From Candidatus Woesearchaeota archaeon (GTDB taxonomy: Archaea; Nanobdellota; Nanobdellia; Woesearchaeales; GW2011-AR4), in contig NZDH01000015.1 in assembly GCA_002688775.1 (NCBI GenBank), positions 1 through 54,320 of the forward strand: 54,320 nt of DNA. Reading direction: 5' to 3'. Below, one piece after another: positions 8,517 through 16,290 of the stretch. Position numbers and translations under genes: made by a program. The notes beneath the pieces were generated by a model that saw only the letters and a list, made by a program, of their open reading frames with translations, had not been told where the DNA came from and did no database searches. Position 1 is the stretch's first letter, and each line of letters opens with the position of its first letter.

Positions 8517-9050
8517 TCAACTCACATCAACATATAATTTCAAAATCTGAGAATAAAGTTTTCCATCCTGTGACTTGATTTCTACATTTAATATGTATGT
8601 TCCTACAACAGCGTTTGGTGGAACTTGGACGCCAATCGCTAAATCTCTTTCCTCGTTTTTATCAATTGATATTGTCCTGACTGCAGGATGTACTGTTAAA
8701 GGCGGGTCTGTGATCGGTGATTTATCCTTTCTAAAGCCTAAAGGATTTGATGAAGTAACTACTATATCAAAATTCTGGCTTGGAAGGATGTTTAATACTT
8801 TCACTCCAAAAACACCGAATTCTTTCTTCCTAATAACTTTTCTTTCATTTACAACGCAAACCCTGTCAAAGCCTTCGCAAATAAGGCCTTCTATCTTGCT
8901 GTCAAGCTCGCTTGTCGTCAATTGTGTCAATTCAGTAGCTTCAGAAGAAAGTCTTGAGATGAAATACACGCCAAAACCGAATATTACTATTGAAATTATG
9001 ATGATGACAAGAAAATTAAGCGATAATTCTATGGACTTTTTATTAAGCAT
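8517..9050 (-). CDS. secreted/pilin-like protein with N-terminal TM
   Basis: MLNKKSIELSLNFLVIIIISIVIFGFGVYFI followed by extracellular-type domain. Confidence 0.7.
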   Translation of the reverse strand: MLNKKSIELSLNFLVIIIISIVIFGFGVYFISRLSSEATELTQLTTSELDSKIEGLICEGFDRVCVVNERKVIRKKEFGVFGVKVLNILPSQNFDIVVTSSNPLGFRKDKSPITDPPLTVHPAVRTISIDKNEERDLAIGVQVPPNAVVGTYILNVEIKSQDGKLYSQILKLYVDVS

Positions 9051-9051
9051 T

Positions 9052-9849
9052 TTAGCCAGTTTTTACAAAGAAAACCTGTTTTGCCGGAGATGTATATTTT
9101 TCCCTTACTGTTTCTAATTTAGTTGAGGTTGAACCGTCAGGATTTACACCGCTTGGAACTTCCTTTAGATAGTTATAGTCAATAGTATATCTCATAGAGC
9201 CAGATTCTTCCACTTCTTCCGGTTTATAATTTAAATTTAATGGTACAAATATTGTCACTGATTCGCCAATGTTATTGATGATGCTGTTTAGGCTTTTTTC
9301 CGCAACTAACAGTTCTGATCTTGAATTCTGGCCATTAAACAAAACTCTTATGCTTGTTATTCTTAGAGGCAGGACTAAATCTTTATTTGCGTCATCCAGA
9401 GTTATCTTAAACTCAAAACTGTCTTTGCTCATGTCAAATGGTTTGTTGTATCTTACAACAGAACTTGCCTTGAAAAATCCAACAATGATTGAATCCAGGA
9501 AGTTTTGAGCAGCAATTTCCTGGCTTTCTACCCCCAATACACATTGATTAAAGTTATTGCAAAGATATTTTGCATAAACCGCATCTTCTTCCCTTACTCC
9601 CACCTTTATTTTAGGTATTCCTTCGCATTTTCCATAATCCTGGGGGCAAGTGCATTCATTGCCCTGCAATCCGCTTTCTATTGCATCTTTGACGCCGTTG
9701 CCGCAACAATTGGCTTGAGGAGTATAGACGCATGTTTTTTCTTCACATTTAGACACTGAGCATGTTTTTGACGAGCAATCTGAGCTTGTCTGGCATTCTG
9801 CCTTTTTGCAGCCGCTTAAAATCACTAAAGCTAATACAAGAAATAACAA
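9052..9849 (-). CDS. Cys-rich lipoprotein-like secreted protein
   Basis: LFLVLALVILSGCKKAECQTSSDCSSKTC. Confidence 0.7.
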   Translation of the reverse strand: MLFLVLALVILSGCKKAECQTSSDCSSKTCSVSKCEEKTCVYTPQANCCGNGVKDAIESGLQGNECTCPQDYGKCEGIPKIKVGVREEDAVYAKYLCNNFNQCVLGVESQEIAAQNFLDSIIVGFFKASSVVRYNKPFDMSKDSFEFKITLDDANKDLVLPLRITSIRVLFNGQNSRSELLVAEKSLNSIINNIGESVTIFVPLNLNYKPEEVEESGSMRYTIDYNYLKEVPSGVNPDGSTSTKLETVREKYTSPAKQVFFVKTG

Positions 9850-10021
9850 TAAGATTATTTTATTATTCTTTATTTTAATCGACCTCTTTTATCTGATATT
9901 CTTTATTTAACTTATATATATAGCTTGTGGAAAAGCTATTTCAGAAAACCTTTTAAATCGGTGTAAAATATCTTAATCCGATGGGCCCGTAGCTCAGTCT
10001 GGTTAGAGCGCCGGTCTTATA

Positions 10022-10067
10022 GGACCACTAATGGTACAAAATATAAAAACCATTGGAGAGCTAAGCC
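10022..10067 (+). other. 46-nt tRNA-Ile intron, position 37/38
   Basis: BHB: CUUA|UA^G ... UAAG|CC^A, 4-bp central helix CUUA/UAAG; intron hairpin CUAAUGGU/ACCAUUGG. Confidence 0.88.
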
Positions 10068-10073
10068 AGCCGG

Positions 10074-10094
10074 AAAGAGATTAATCTTGGCTAG
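10074..10094 (+). other. 21-nt tRNA-Ile intron, variable region 43/44
   Basis: AGCC|GG^A|AAGA gauuaa UCUU|GGCU|AG^A. Confidence 0.82.
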
Positions 10095-10184
10095 AGGTCG
10101 TTGGTTCAAATCCTATCGGGCCCACTTTTATTCAAAATTTATAGAAACTATTAAAAATAAACATCGAATTTTTTTTCAATAATT

Positions 10185-10279
10185 GCCCCTGTAGTGTAGA
10201 TGAATATACTTCAGCACAATCCGGCCAATCATTTCGGATTTTCGATCCGAGGACCTGGGTTCGAATCCCGGCGGGGGCA
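10185..10279 (+). tRNA. tRNA-Glu(UUC) with D-loop intron
   Basis: acceptor GCCCCUG/CGGGGGC; anticodon arm UCGGA-UUUUCGA-UCCGA; T-arm CUGGG-UUCGAAU-CCCGG. Confidence 0.92.
10200..10219 (+). other. 20-nt tRNA-Glu intron, D-loop 15/16
   Basis: GUGU|AG^A|UGAA uauac UUCA|GCAC|AA^U; removal restores GUGUAGUCCGGCCAAUC typical of archaeal tRNA-Glu. Confidence 0.9.
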
Positions 10280-10325
10280 TTTTATTTCTAAACCTTTTTA
10301 AATCCAATTTCATTTCTACTCTAGA

Positions 10326-10682
10326 ATGGCGAAAAGCTATTCTGAATTAGAAGCATGGGGGATATTTGTCGGGGCATTGATAATCGGGATTGTCCTTACA
10401 AGCGTATTTTGGGGCTTCATTACGATTCCTGAAGATGCGAAGAACTTAGAAAAGGAGATAGGAAATGCCTCAGAGACTGTCGATATTGAAATACCCATTG
10501 CGTTTATTGAGTTCTGCGATCAAGTCAAGGGAGATCCAAACTGGGACAATAGCGGGTTTAGGCAGTGCATTGTCAAAGAGCCAACAGAGAAAAATTTAAT
10601 AGTGATGAATTTATTATGCAAGAAGTTTGACTTGAACTTAAGCTACGGCTCTTTTGGTGTTAAATGTGAAGGGACAAAGTGA
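10326..10682 (+). CDS. hypothetical protein with N-terminal TM
   Basis: single TM plus short soluble domain. Confidence 0.6.
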   Translation: MAKSYSELEAWGIFVGALIIGIVLTSVFWGFITIPEDAKNLEKEIGNASETVDIEIPIAFIEFCDQVKGDPNWDNSGFRQCIVKEPTEKNLIVMNLLCKKFDLNLSYGSFGVKCEGTK

Positions 10683-10782
10683 AACTGTCTTATGCGAAAT
10701 CTGCAATACTGAGATGTTCGAAAGGCACTGCAAGATAATATGCCCCAATTGCGGCTTTGAGTGGGATTGCAGCGATCATTAA
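10666..10782 (+). CDS. 38-aa zinc-ribbon microprotein (GTG start), overlaps previous gene
   Basis: VKGQSETVLCEICNTEMFERHCKIICPNCGFEWDCSDH. Confidence 0.6.
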   Translation: MKGQSETVLCEICNTEMFERHCKIICPNCGFEWDCSDH

Positions 10783-10839
10783 GGCAAAGTTTTTAAAAAA
10801 GATTATTCTTCTAATCGTGCCAAGGTGGCAGAATCTGGC

Positions 10840-10868
10840 AAATGGCGAGGTTTACTCACATTCAGGAA
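10840..10868 (+). other. 29-nt tRNA-Ser intron, D-loop 20/20a
   Basis: UCUG|GC^A|AAUG ... CAUU|CAGG|AA^U. Confidence 0.9.
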
Positions 10869-10918
10869 TATTGCGTTCGCCTCGAAAGCGGATGTCCGCA
10901 AGGACTTCCCGGTTCAAA

Positions 10919-10937
10919 TTGCTGAAAAGCATGAAAG
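10919..10937 (+). other. 19-nt tRNA-Ser intron, T-loop 59/60
   Basis: UUCA|AA^U|UGCU gaaa AGCA|UGAA|AG^U; removal restores CCCGG-UUCAAAU-CCGGG. Confidence 0.92.
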
Positions 10938-10971
10938 TCCGGGCCTTGGCGTTTTAAATAAAAAGGCAACA

Positions 10972-12384
10972 ATGTTAAATTCAATTATTCCAGGAAAAAA
11001 AAGATTTTTTTATTTTATTTTGCTCTTTTCAATAATAATCATAACAGCAGGGTGCAACAAAGATTCAGATGATGTTGAGATCACACAAGAAGGCCTATTC
11101 ATAACTGGCGATGTTGTAACTGAAATACAAAGAGCCTGCAAATATCCTGATGGCACTTTCTGCACTGATAATTGCTGTATTTCTGATCAAATATGCGACA
11201 ATGAAGAATCAGCTTATATGGGATGCGACTTAGTGACCGGTGAATGGATAGAAACGACATACTCGGATGCAAAGTGCGAATCAGAGTGCAAAACAATTGA
11301 AATAAAGGAGGAGGATTTATCGGATGAAGAACAGATAGATACAAATGAAACAAAATTAGACATTAACATTAGTGTACCTCAAAATCAAGGGAGTTTATTG
11401 AATTGCACACAAGGATGGAAGTGCATAGATTCAGAATATGTATCCTATCAAATTTCTAATTGTTCTTTTATTGCTAAAGAATTTTGCGAAAAAGGATGCG
11501 TAAATAACAGCTGTGTAGCCCTTTGTACGCCCGGGGATTACACTTGTGATGGAGATACTTCAAGGATTTGTGATGAAGACGGTGATCATTGGTCTTACCA
11601 TAAAGAATGCAAGTATGGCTGCAATAACGGCACTTGCCAGCCTAGGTATGTAAACTACAATCAAACAAATGTGACTGTAAGCCAGGTTATTGACGGTGAT
11701 ACGGTAAAATTGGATACTGATGATGAAATAAGCTTAATTGGAATAAAGGCTCCTGGGAGCGGCCAAGCATATTATGATGAAGGGATTGCCAGATTAAAAG
11801 AATTAGTGGAAGGAAAAACAGTAATCCTCCATAATGACACCCAGGATAAAGATCCAAATGATAAGTTCTGGAGATATGTTTTTGTCGACAGCGATAACAT
11901 AAATGTAAAGCTTGTGCAGGAGGGATTTGCGAATGTCAGCATTGTATCACCGAATACCAGATACCAAAGTGAACTCGAGGCTGCCTGGCAGCAATGCCTA
12001 AGCAATGGGGTGAATTTATGCAATACTACTACTCAAAATGATTATATCGGCGATAATTGCTTTAGTGTCCTAAACTTCAATTACGATGCTGGCGGTGATG
12101 ATAACCAAAATTTAACTGATGAATATTTTACGCTAAAAAATTCCTGTTCATATTCAATAGACATGACAAGCTGGACTGCTACAGACGATGCTTCACATAC
12201 CTATACTGCCCCTACCTTTAACTTAGGCAATGGAACAAATGTTACCATCATCACCGGCTCTGGTTCAGATACTTCAACTGAATTATATTGGGGAAGGGGC
12301 AGTGCAGTGTGGAACAATGGTGGAGATACACTTTATCTGAATAATTCAGCAGGCCAGAGCGTTTTAAGTTATACATATCCTTAA
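10972..12384 (+). CDS. secreted lipoprotein: Cys-rich region + thermonuclease (SNase-like) + lamin-tail-like domain
   Basis: signal peptide ending AGC; VSQVIDGDTVKL, EGKTVILHNDTQDKDPNDKFWRYVFV; C-terminal EYFTLKNSCSYSIDMTSWTATDDASHTY. Confidence 0.82.
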   Translation: MLNSIIPGKKRFFYFILLFSIIIITAGCNKDSDDVEITQEGLFITGDVVTEIQRACKYPDGTFCTDNCCISDQICDNEESAYMGCDLVTGEWIETTYSDAKCESECKTIEIKEEDLSDEEQIDTNETKLDINISVPQNQGSLLNCTQGWKCIDSEYVSYQISNCSFIAKEFCEKGCVNNSCVALCTPGDYTCDGDTSRICDEDGDHWSYHKECKYGCNNGTCQPRYVNYNQTNVTVSQVIDGDTVKLDTDDEISLIGIKAPGSGQAYYDEGIARLKELVEGKTVILHNDTQDKDPNDKFWRYVFVDSDNINVKLVQEGFANVSIVSPNTRYQSELEAAWQQCLSNGVNLCNTTTQNDYIGDNCFSVLNFNYDAGGDDNQNLTDEYFTLKNSCSYSIDMTSWTATDDASHTYTAPTFNLGNGTNVTIITGSGSDTSTELYWGRGSAVWNNGGDTLYLNNSAGQSVLSYTYP

Positions 12385-12388
12385 CAAA

Positions 12389-13393
12389 ATGGCAACAATA
12401 TCCTTATGTTTGATAACAAAGAATGAAGAGAAATACTTAGGGCAATGCCTGAATAGCGTTAAAGGCATTGTTGATGAGATAATTGTTGTCGATACCGGCA
12501 GCACAGATAAGACAAAAGAGATTGCCAAGAAGTTCAATGCAAAGGTCTTTGATTTCAAGTGGGTTGATGATTTTAGCGCTGCCAGGAATGAAAGCCTGAA
12601 GCATGCAACAAAAGACTGGATCTTAGTTTTGGACGCTGATGAAATTATTGAAAAAGAACATTTAGAAATAATAAAAGAAGCAATTGATAGCGCAGAAGAG
12701 AATATTGCTGGTTTTGCATTAGAGCAAAGATCTTATATCAATAAGTATTTTGAAGGTGCAGCTCAAAATTTTTCAGATTTTGAATTAGTAAAAGAATATA
12801 AATTCTATATTTCTAATGTTTTGGTTAGATTATTTAAGAATAAGCTAGGAATTCATTTCAAGCATAGAGTCCATGAGCTGGTAGAAGATTCAATAAAAGA
12901 AAAACATCTAAAATATAAGAAAATAGATGCTGTTTTGCACCATTTTGGCTCTTTAAAGGATGTTGAATGGATAAAGGAAAAAGCAGAGCAGTATTCAAAG
13001 ATTATTCTAAAACAGCTTGAAGAAGAGCCGGAAAATGCAAGGTACAACTACCAGGCTGCCAGGATGTATCTTGGAAGGCATGATTTTGACAATGCCTTAA
13101 AACATTATGAAAAAACAGCTAAAATAAATCCGAATTACAAACTGATATACTCTGAAATTGCCAAGGCATATCTGATGATGGGTGATAAGGAAAAAGCTGT
13201 AGAATATTTCAAAAAAAGCATGAAGCAAAATCCAAATAACCCTGTTTCAGCAAACAATGCCGCTGTTATCTGCATGTCAATGGGAAAATTTGATGAGGCA
13301 AAGAAAATATTAGAAAAAGAATTAAAGAAGCATCCTGATAGTAAGGCTTTAATAATCAATTATGACGAAGTTTTGAAGAATTTAAAGAAATGA
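12389..13393 (+). CDS. family 2 glycosyltransferase with C-terminal TPR repeats
   Basis: ISLCLITKNEEKYLGQCLNSV..DEIIVVDTGSTDKT..LDADE; TPR-like repeats. Confidence 0.9.
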   Translation: MATISLCLITKNEEKYLGQCLNSVKGIVDEIIVVDTGSTDKTKEIAKKFNAKVFDFKWVDDFSAARNESLKHATKDWILVLDADEIIEKEHLEIIKEAIDSAEENIAGFALEQRSYINKYFEGAAQNFSDFELVKEYKFYISNVLVRLFKNKLGIHFKHRVHELVEDSIKEKHLKYKKIDAVLHHFGSLKDVEWIKEKAEQYSKIILKQLEEEPENARYNYQAARMYLGRHDFDNALKHYEKTAKINPNYKLIYSEIAKAYLMMGDKEKAVEYFKKSMKQNPNNPVSANNAAVICMSMGKFDEAKKILEKELKKHPDSKALIINYDEVLKNLKK

Positions 13394-13945
13394 TTACTTC
13401 CACTTTATAGAACATCCTATAGCAGGGGCAACTTCCATTGCGACTTTTTTATTATGGACTAAAGCTTCAACTGCGTTTCTTAAGTCTGTGACATTAACTT
13501 TTGTTTCGTCTTTTGGGCTGTCATCAACTCTTCCATGATATCTTAGTTTTCTTTCAGCATCAAAAGCAAAACATTCCGGAGTGCATTGGGCATCATAAGC
13601 AGTTGCTATTTTCTGATCCTGATCCCTTAGGTAGGTGAAGTTGAAATTTTTGGCTTTGCTGACTTCTATCATTTTTTCGAAGCTATCATCAGGGTAATTT
13701 ACTTCGTCATTTGCATTAATGCCGACAATTTGCACACCTTTGATCCCATAATCGCTTTGAATTGACTTGATCCTTTCAATTGAGCCTTGAACATAAGGAC
13801 AATGGTTGCACATGAACACAACAACAATTATTTTCTTGTTTCTGAAATCATGAAGGGTGTATGTTTTCCCATCAACACCAGGCAAGCTAAAGTCCGGTGC
13901 TTTGTCTCCGATCTTTAATTTTGTATTCTGAAGATTTGTTTCCAT
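13394..13945 (-). CDS. thioredoxin-like / AhpC-TSA family protein
   Basis: [24 protein letters not shown]...[11 protein letters not shown]; start set at METNLQ. Confidence 0.85.
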   Translation of the reverse strand: METNLQNTKLKIGDKAPDFSLPGVDGKTYTLHDFRNKKIIVVVFMCNHCPYVQGSIERIKSIQSDYGIKGVQIVGINANDEVNYPDDSFEKMIEVSKAKNFNFTYLRDQDQKIATAYDAQCTPECFAFDAERKLRYHGRVDDSPKDETKVNVTDLRNAVEALVHNKKVAMEVAPAIGCSIKWK

Positions 13946-14004
13946 AATATTCACATAAAAAAGAGATGAATAAGATTTATTTAAGGTTTTGGTTTTGAAA
14001 TAAA

Positions 14005-14173
14005 TGCCGCTGGCGAGATTTGAACTCACGACTTTTACACGCAGCAAGATATTCTTAACTGCTCTACGTAACCCGGTTAGATTTGAGTATGTCATCCCTT
14101 TCGGTCATAGCTCAAAAATATGAGCCTCGCTTCATAAAGATGTAGCGCTCTAACCAGGCTGAACTACAGCGGC
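14005..14173 (-). tRNA. intron-interrupted tRNA, isotype unresolved (~94 nt excess)
   Basis: 5' half GCCGCUG-UA-GUUC-AGCCUGGUUA-GAGC; 3' half AAGUC-GUGAG-UUCAAAU-CUCGC-CAGCGGC-A; 7-bp acceptor; candidate 43/44 intron with ACGU|AG^A|GCAG..CUGC|GUGU|AA^A. Confidence 0.65.
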
Positions 14174-14213
14174 CTATATCTCAAGAAAAAGACCCATTTT
14201 AAAAAGTTTGCTG

Positions 14214-14630
14214 TTAAAGAAATTTCTTTATATTATCGGCATATTTCTTTATTTCGTCATTCTCGTACTTTAGATGACTCCATTTGATTCTTAATCTGTC
14301 TTTTTGGAATCTTGGTATGATGTGGAGATGGGCATGATGCACAACTTGGCCTGCTTCTTTGCCGTTGTTCATTACTAGATTGAAGCCTGTATTGCCAAAG
14401 CTTAGAGAGACTGCTTTTGCAATTTTTTTTACTGCTAATATTGTTGCAGCTAAATCCTTGTCGTCCATCTCAACCAAGGTAGGAACATGCTTTTTTGGGA
14501 TTATTAAGCAATGCCCTTTGTTGGCAGGCATTATATCAAGAAAGGCGATTACCATGGCATCTTCATAGATCTTAGCTGCTGGTACTTTTCCATCAACAAT
14601 CTTGCAAAAAACACAATCTTCAGTTTTCAT
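14214..14630 (-). CDS. HIT family protein
   Basis: CVFCKIVDGKVPAAKIYED ... QVVHHAHLHIIPRF. Confidence 0.95.
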   Translation of the reverse strand: MKTEDCVFCKIVDGKVPAAKIYEDAMVIAFLDIMPANKGHCLIIPKKHVPTLVEMDDKDLAATILAVKKIAKAVSLSFGNTGFNLVMNNGKEAGQVVHHAHLHIIPRFQKDRLRIKWSHLKYENDEIKKYADNIKKFL

Positions 14631-14688
14631 TTGAGAACTTTGTGATATAACAGGGTCATATTTATTGCTTTTGATTATTATTAATCAA

Positions 14689-14779
14689 TGGACTGGCCGA
14701 GATTTGAACTCGGAGTCTTATGGGTTTGAATGAATCTCCCAAGCCAAGGGAGCGCGATACCGGATTACGCCACCAGCCC
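14689..14779 (-). tRNA. tRNA-Ala(GGC) with variable-region intron
   Basis: GGGCUGG/CCAGUCC with G3-U70; anticodon arm CUCCC-UUGGCUU-GGGAG; T-arm CCGAG-UUCAAAU-CUCGG; discriminator A. Confidence 0.82.
14719..14735 (-). other. 17-nt tRNA-Ala intron, variable region 43/44
   Basis: UGGG|AG^A ... CCCA|UA^A; short intron helix; leaves AGACU variable region. Confidence 0.72.
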
Positions 14780-15532
14780 CTATCCAGTCCGAGCCTTAAG
14801 CGGCTTTGTCAGGCTTATAAAGTTATCCACTGAACTCTTAAGTATTTCTACATAGTACACTGTTTTTTCATTTCCCCTATTTCTATTACATACATATATG
14901 CTATTTCTTATTTCAAACTGGTTAAGAACAATATGAACTTGCTTTGAAAGTTGTTCTGATGTTGTACAATAGGATGCCCTAGTTCTTTTCTCCTTTTCAA
15001 TATGTATAATTGTTCCATCGGTGTCTAAGAATCCTTTAAGAAAACCAATTTTAAAATCTCTAGGTAAATTTAATGATTTTAACTTGACAGTAGAATGTTT
15101 TATCTTTGAATTATAATCTAAATAGTTAGAAAAATATTCAAACATTGCTTTTGATTTTGTTCTTAGTTTAAAACAAGCCTTATCTTTCGAAACCCAAAAT
15201 CCTTTATTGAAGTGATTTTCAAACAGTCCCTTAACATATTCCAAGTATTCCTCGTTCTTTCTACCAATATGAATTGTAACCTCATAAGATCCGCCTTTTG
15301 GCTCATAATACTGACTGCCATCACCAGCAAAAATGCCTACAACTTCCCCATCAACTTGAGTATAGGATGTTGTAAATTTTTTAATTGGTCTGTTATATTT
15401 ACCTTTAATAAAAGAATGCCTTATAACTGTAGATCTTGGGATATTTAAGATTCTTGAAATTTCATGTTTAGAATATCCCCAATGCAATAATTCATTAATA
15501 TTATCTTTTTTAATTTGTGTTAATTTTCTCAT
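14780..15532 (-). CDS. LAGLIDADG-type homing endonuclease with N-terminal HTH
   Basis: VVGIFAGDGSQ and IGFLKGFLDTDGTI motifs; N-terminal GYSKHEISRILNIPRSTVIRH. Confidence 0.85.
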   Translation of the reverse strand: MRKLTQIKKDNINELLHWGYSKHEISRILNIPRSTVIRHSFIKGKYNRPIKKFTTSYTQVDGEVVGIFAGDGSQYYEPKGGSYEVTIHIGRKNEEYLEYVKGLFENHFNKGFWVSKDKACFKLRTKSKAMFEYFSNYLDYNSKIKHSTVKLKSLNLPRDFKIGFLKGFLDTDGTIIHIEKEKRTRASYCTTSEQLSKQVHIVLNQFEIRNSIYVCNRNRGNEKTVYYVEILKSSVDNFISLTKPLKARTG

Positions 15533-15541
15533 TATTTACAC

Positions 15542-15575
15542 CTCCAAAGTTTTTATTTTATTCTAAACTTTGGAG
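15542..15575. promoter_or_regulatory. 11-bp perfect inverted repeat immediately upstream of the endonuclease start
   Basis: CTCCAAAGTTT / AAACTTTGGAG. Confidence 0.6.
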
Positions 15576-15580
15576 TCTAA

Positions 15581-15668
15581 GAAAAAGAGAATGTTAAGCG
15601 AAATTGCGTAATTGATTTTCTATGTAATTGAAAATCATCATTTGGCAGTTTTGCGTATTCTCTTTTTC
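15581..15668. repeat. 88-nt nested palindrome between endonuclease and tRNA stub
   Basis: GAAAAAGAGAAT/ATTCTCTTTTTC (12 bp) enclosing TGATTTTC/GAAAATCA. Confidence 0.65.
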
Positions 15669-15734
15669 AATTTTTAGAAGAAGAATTGGTTTAAATAGTT
15701 TAGGCGTCCATGTCCAGTGGTATTTATATATAAT

Positions 15735-15752
15735 GGATTACGCCACCAGCCC
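15735..15752 (-). repeat. exact duplicate of the first 18 nt of tRNA-Ala
   Basis: GGATTACGCCACCAGCCC at 14762-14779 and 15735-15752. Confidence 0.9.
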
Positions 15753-15790
15753 ATCAAGAAATAAGATTAAGGATCCTTTTATTAAGATTT

Positions 15791-16045
15791 TTATTTATAC
15801 ATCAGTTTCAATACAAATAAAGACAAAGTCATTAAAAATTCAATAGTAGCAAAAACTATAATAGGCCATATTAAGTTCCCTATGCCATAAACAATCCAAA
15901 GAGCTAAACCGGTCATTAAGATTGAAGTCCAGATTATTGATATATCTTTAGTTGATTTAGTTTTCCATGATTTAATTAACTGAGGAATTAAAGCTACAGC
16001 AACCAATAATCCAGCTGTATAACCTACTAATTCAAAACTTGCCAT
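15791..16045 (-). CDS. SemiSWEET/PQ-loop family transporter
   Basis: 84 aa, 3 TM, AVALIPQLIKSWKTKSTKDIS. Confidence 0.85.
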   Translation of the reverse strand: MASFELVGYTAGLLVAVALIPQLIKSWKTKSTKDISIIWTSILMTGLALWIVYGIGNLIWPIIVFATIEFLMTLSLFVLKLMYK

Positions 16046-16077
16046 AAAAATTGATAAAGAAGATTCATTTAAAAATT

Positions 16078-16290
16078 TTACTTTGCAGCCAGCTTTACGT
16101 CGCCTTCATGCACTGTTTTTCTTCCAGCATGCTTCGATATCAGTGCTGCTTTGGTAGAAATCTTGAGTGCAATTTCTGTCAGAACCTCTGTAAAAGCAGA
16201 AACAGCGCTGTCAGAAACCCTTTTTGCTCCAGCTTTGACTAGAATCCTTGCAACTGTTGCTTTTGGAATTGTAGAAATTTTTCTGCCCAT
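16078..16290 (-). CDS. archaeal histone
   Basis: 70-aa histone fold, IPKATVARILVKAGAKRVSDSAVSAFTEVL...GRKTVHEGDVKLAAK. Confidence 0.92.
   Translation of the reverse strand: MGRKISTIPKATVARILVKAGAKRVSDSAVSAFTEVLTEIALKISTKAALISKHAGRKTVHEGDVKLAAK

Larger units (their letters stand above)
9983..10124 (+). tRNA. tRNA-Ile(UAU) with two introns
   Basis: Spliced: GGGCCCG-UA-GCUC-AGUCUGGUUA-GAGC-G-CCGGU-CUUAUAA-GCCGG-AGGUC-GUUGG-UUCAAAU-CCUAU-CGGGCCC-A; introns 10022-10067 (37/38) and 10074-10094 (43/44). Confidence 0.88.
10819..10951 (+). tRNA. tRNA-Ser(CGA), type II, with D-loop and T-loop introns
   Basis: Spliced: GCCAAGG-UG-GCAG-AAUCUGGCUA-UUGC-G-UUCGC-CUCGAAA-GCGGA-UGUCCGCAAGGACUU-CCCGG-UUCAAAU-CCGGG-CCUUGGC-G. 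Confidence 0.92.

Noticed and set aside
10757-10957. ORF of 66 aa, and the N-terminal 49 aa of ORF 10825
   Set aside because: They run through the tRNA-Ser gene; the real downstream CDS starts at 10972 with a signal peptide.
14762-15752. Endonuclease ORF as a classical BHB intron of tRNA-Ala with exon 1 at 15752-15735
   Set aside because: Because the two copies are identical, the central helix would have to be self-complementary; only GCGU (with wobbles) qualifies and the adjacent intron helix does not form. The downstream tRNA is complete by itself.
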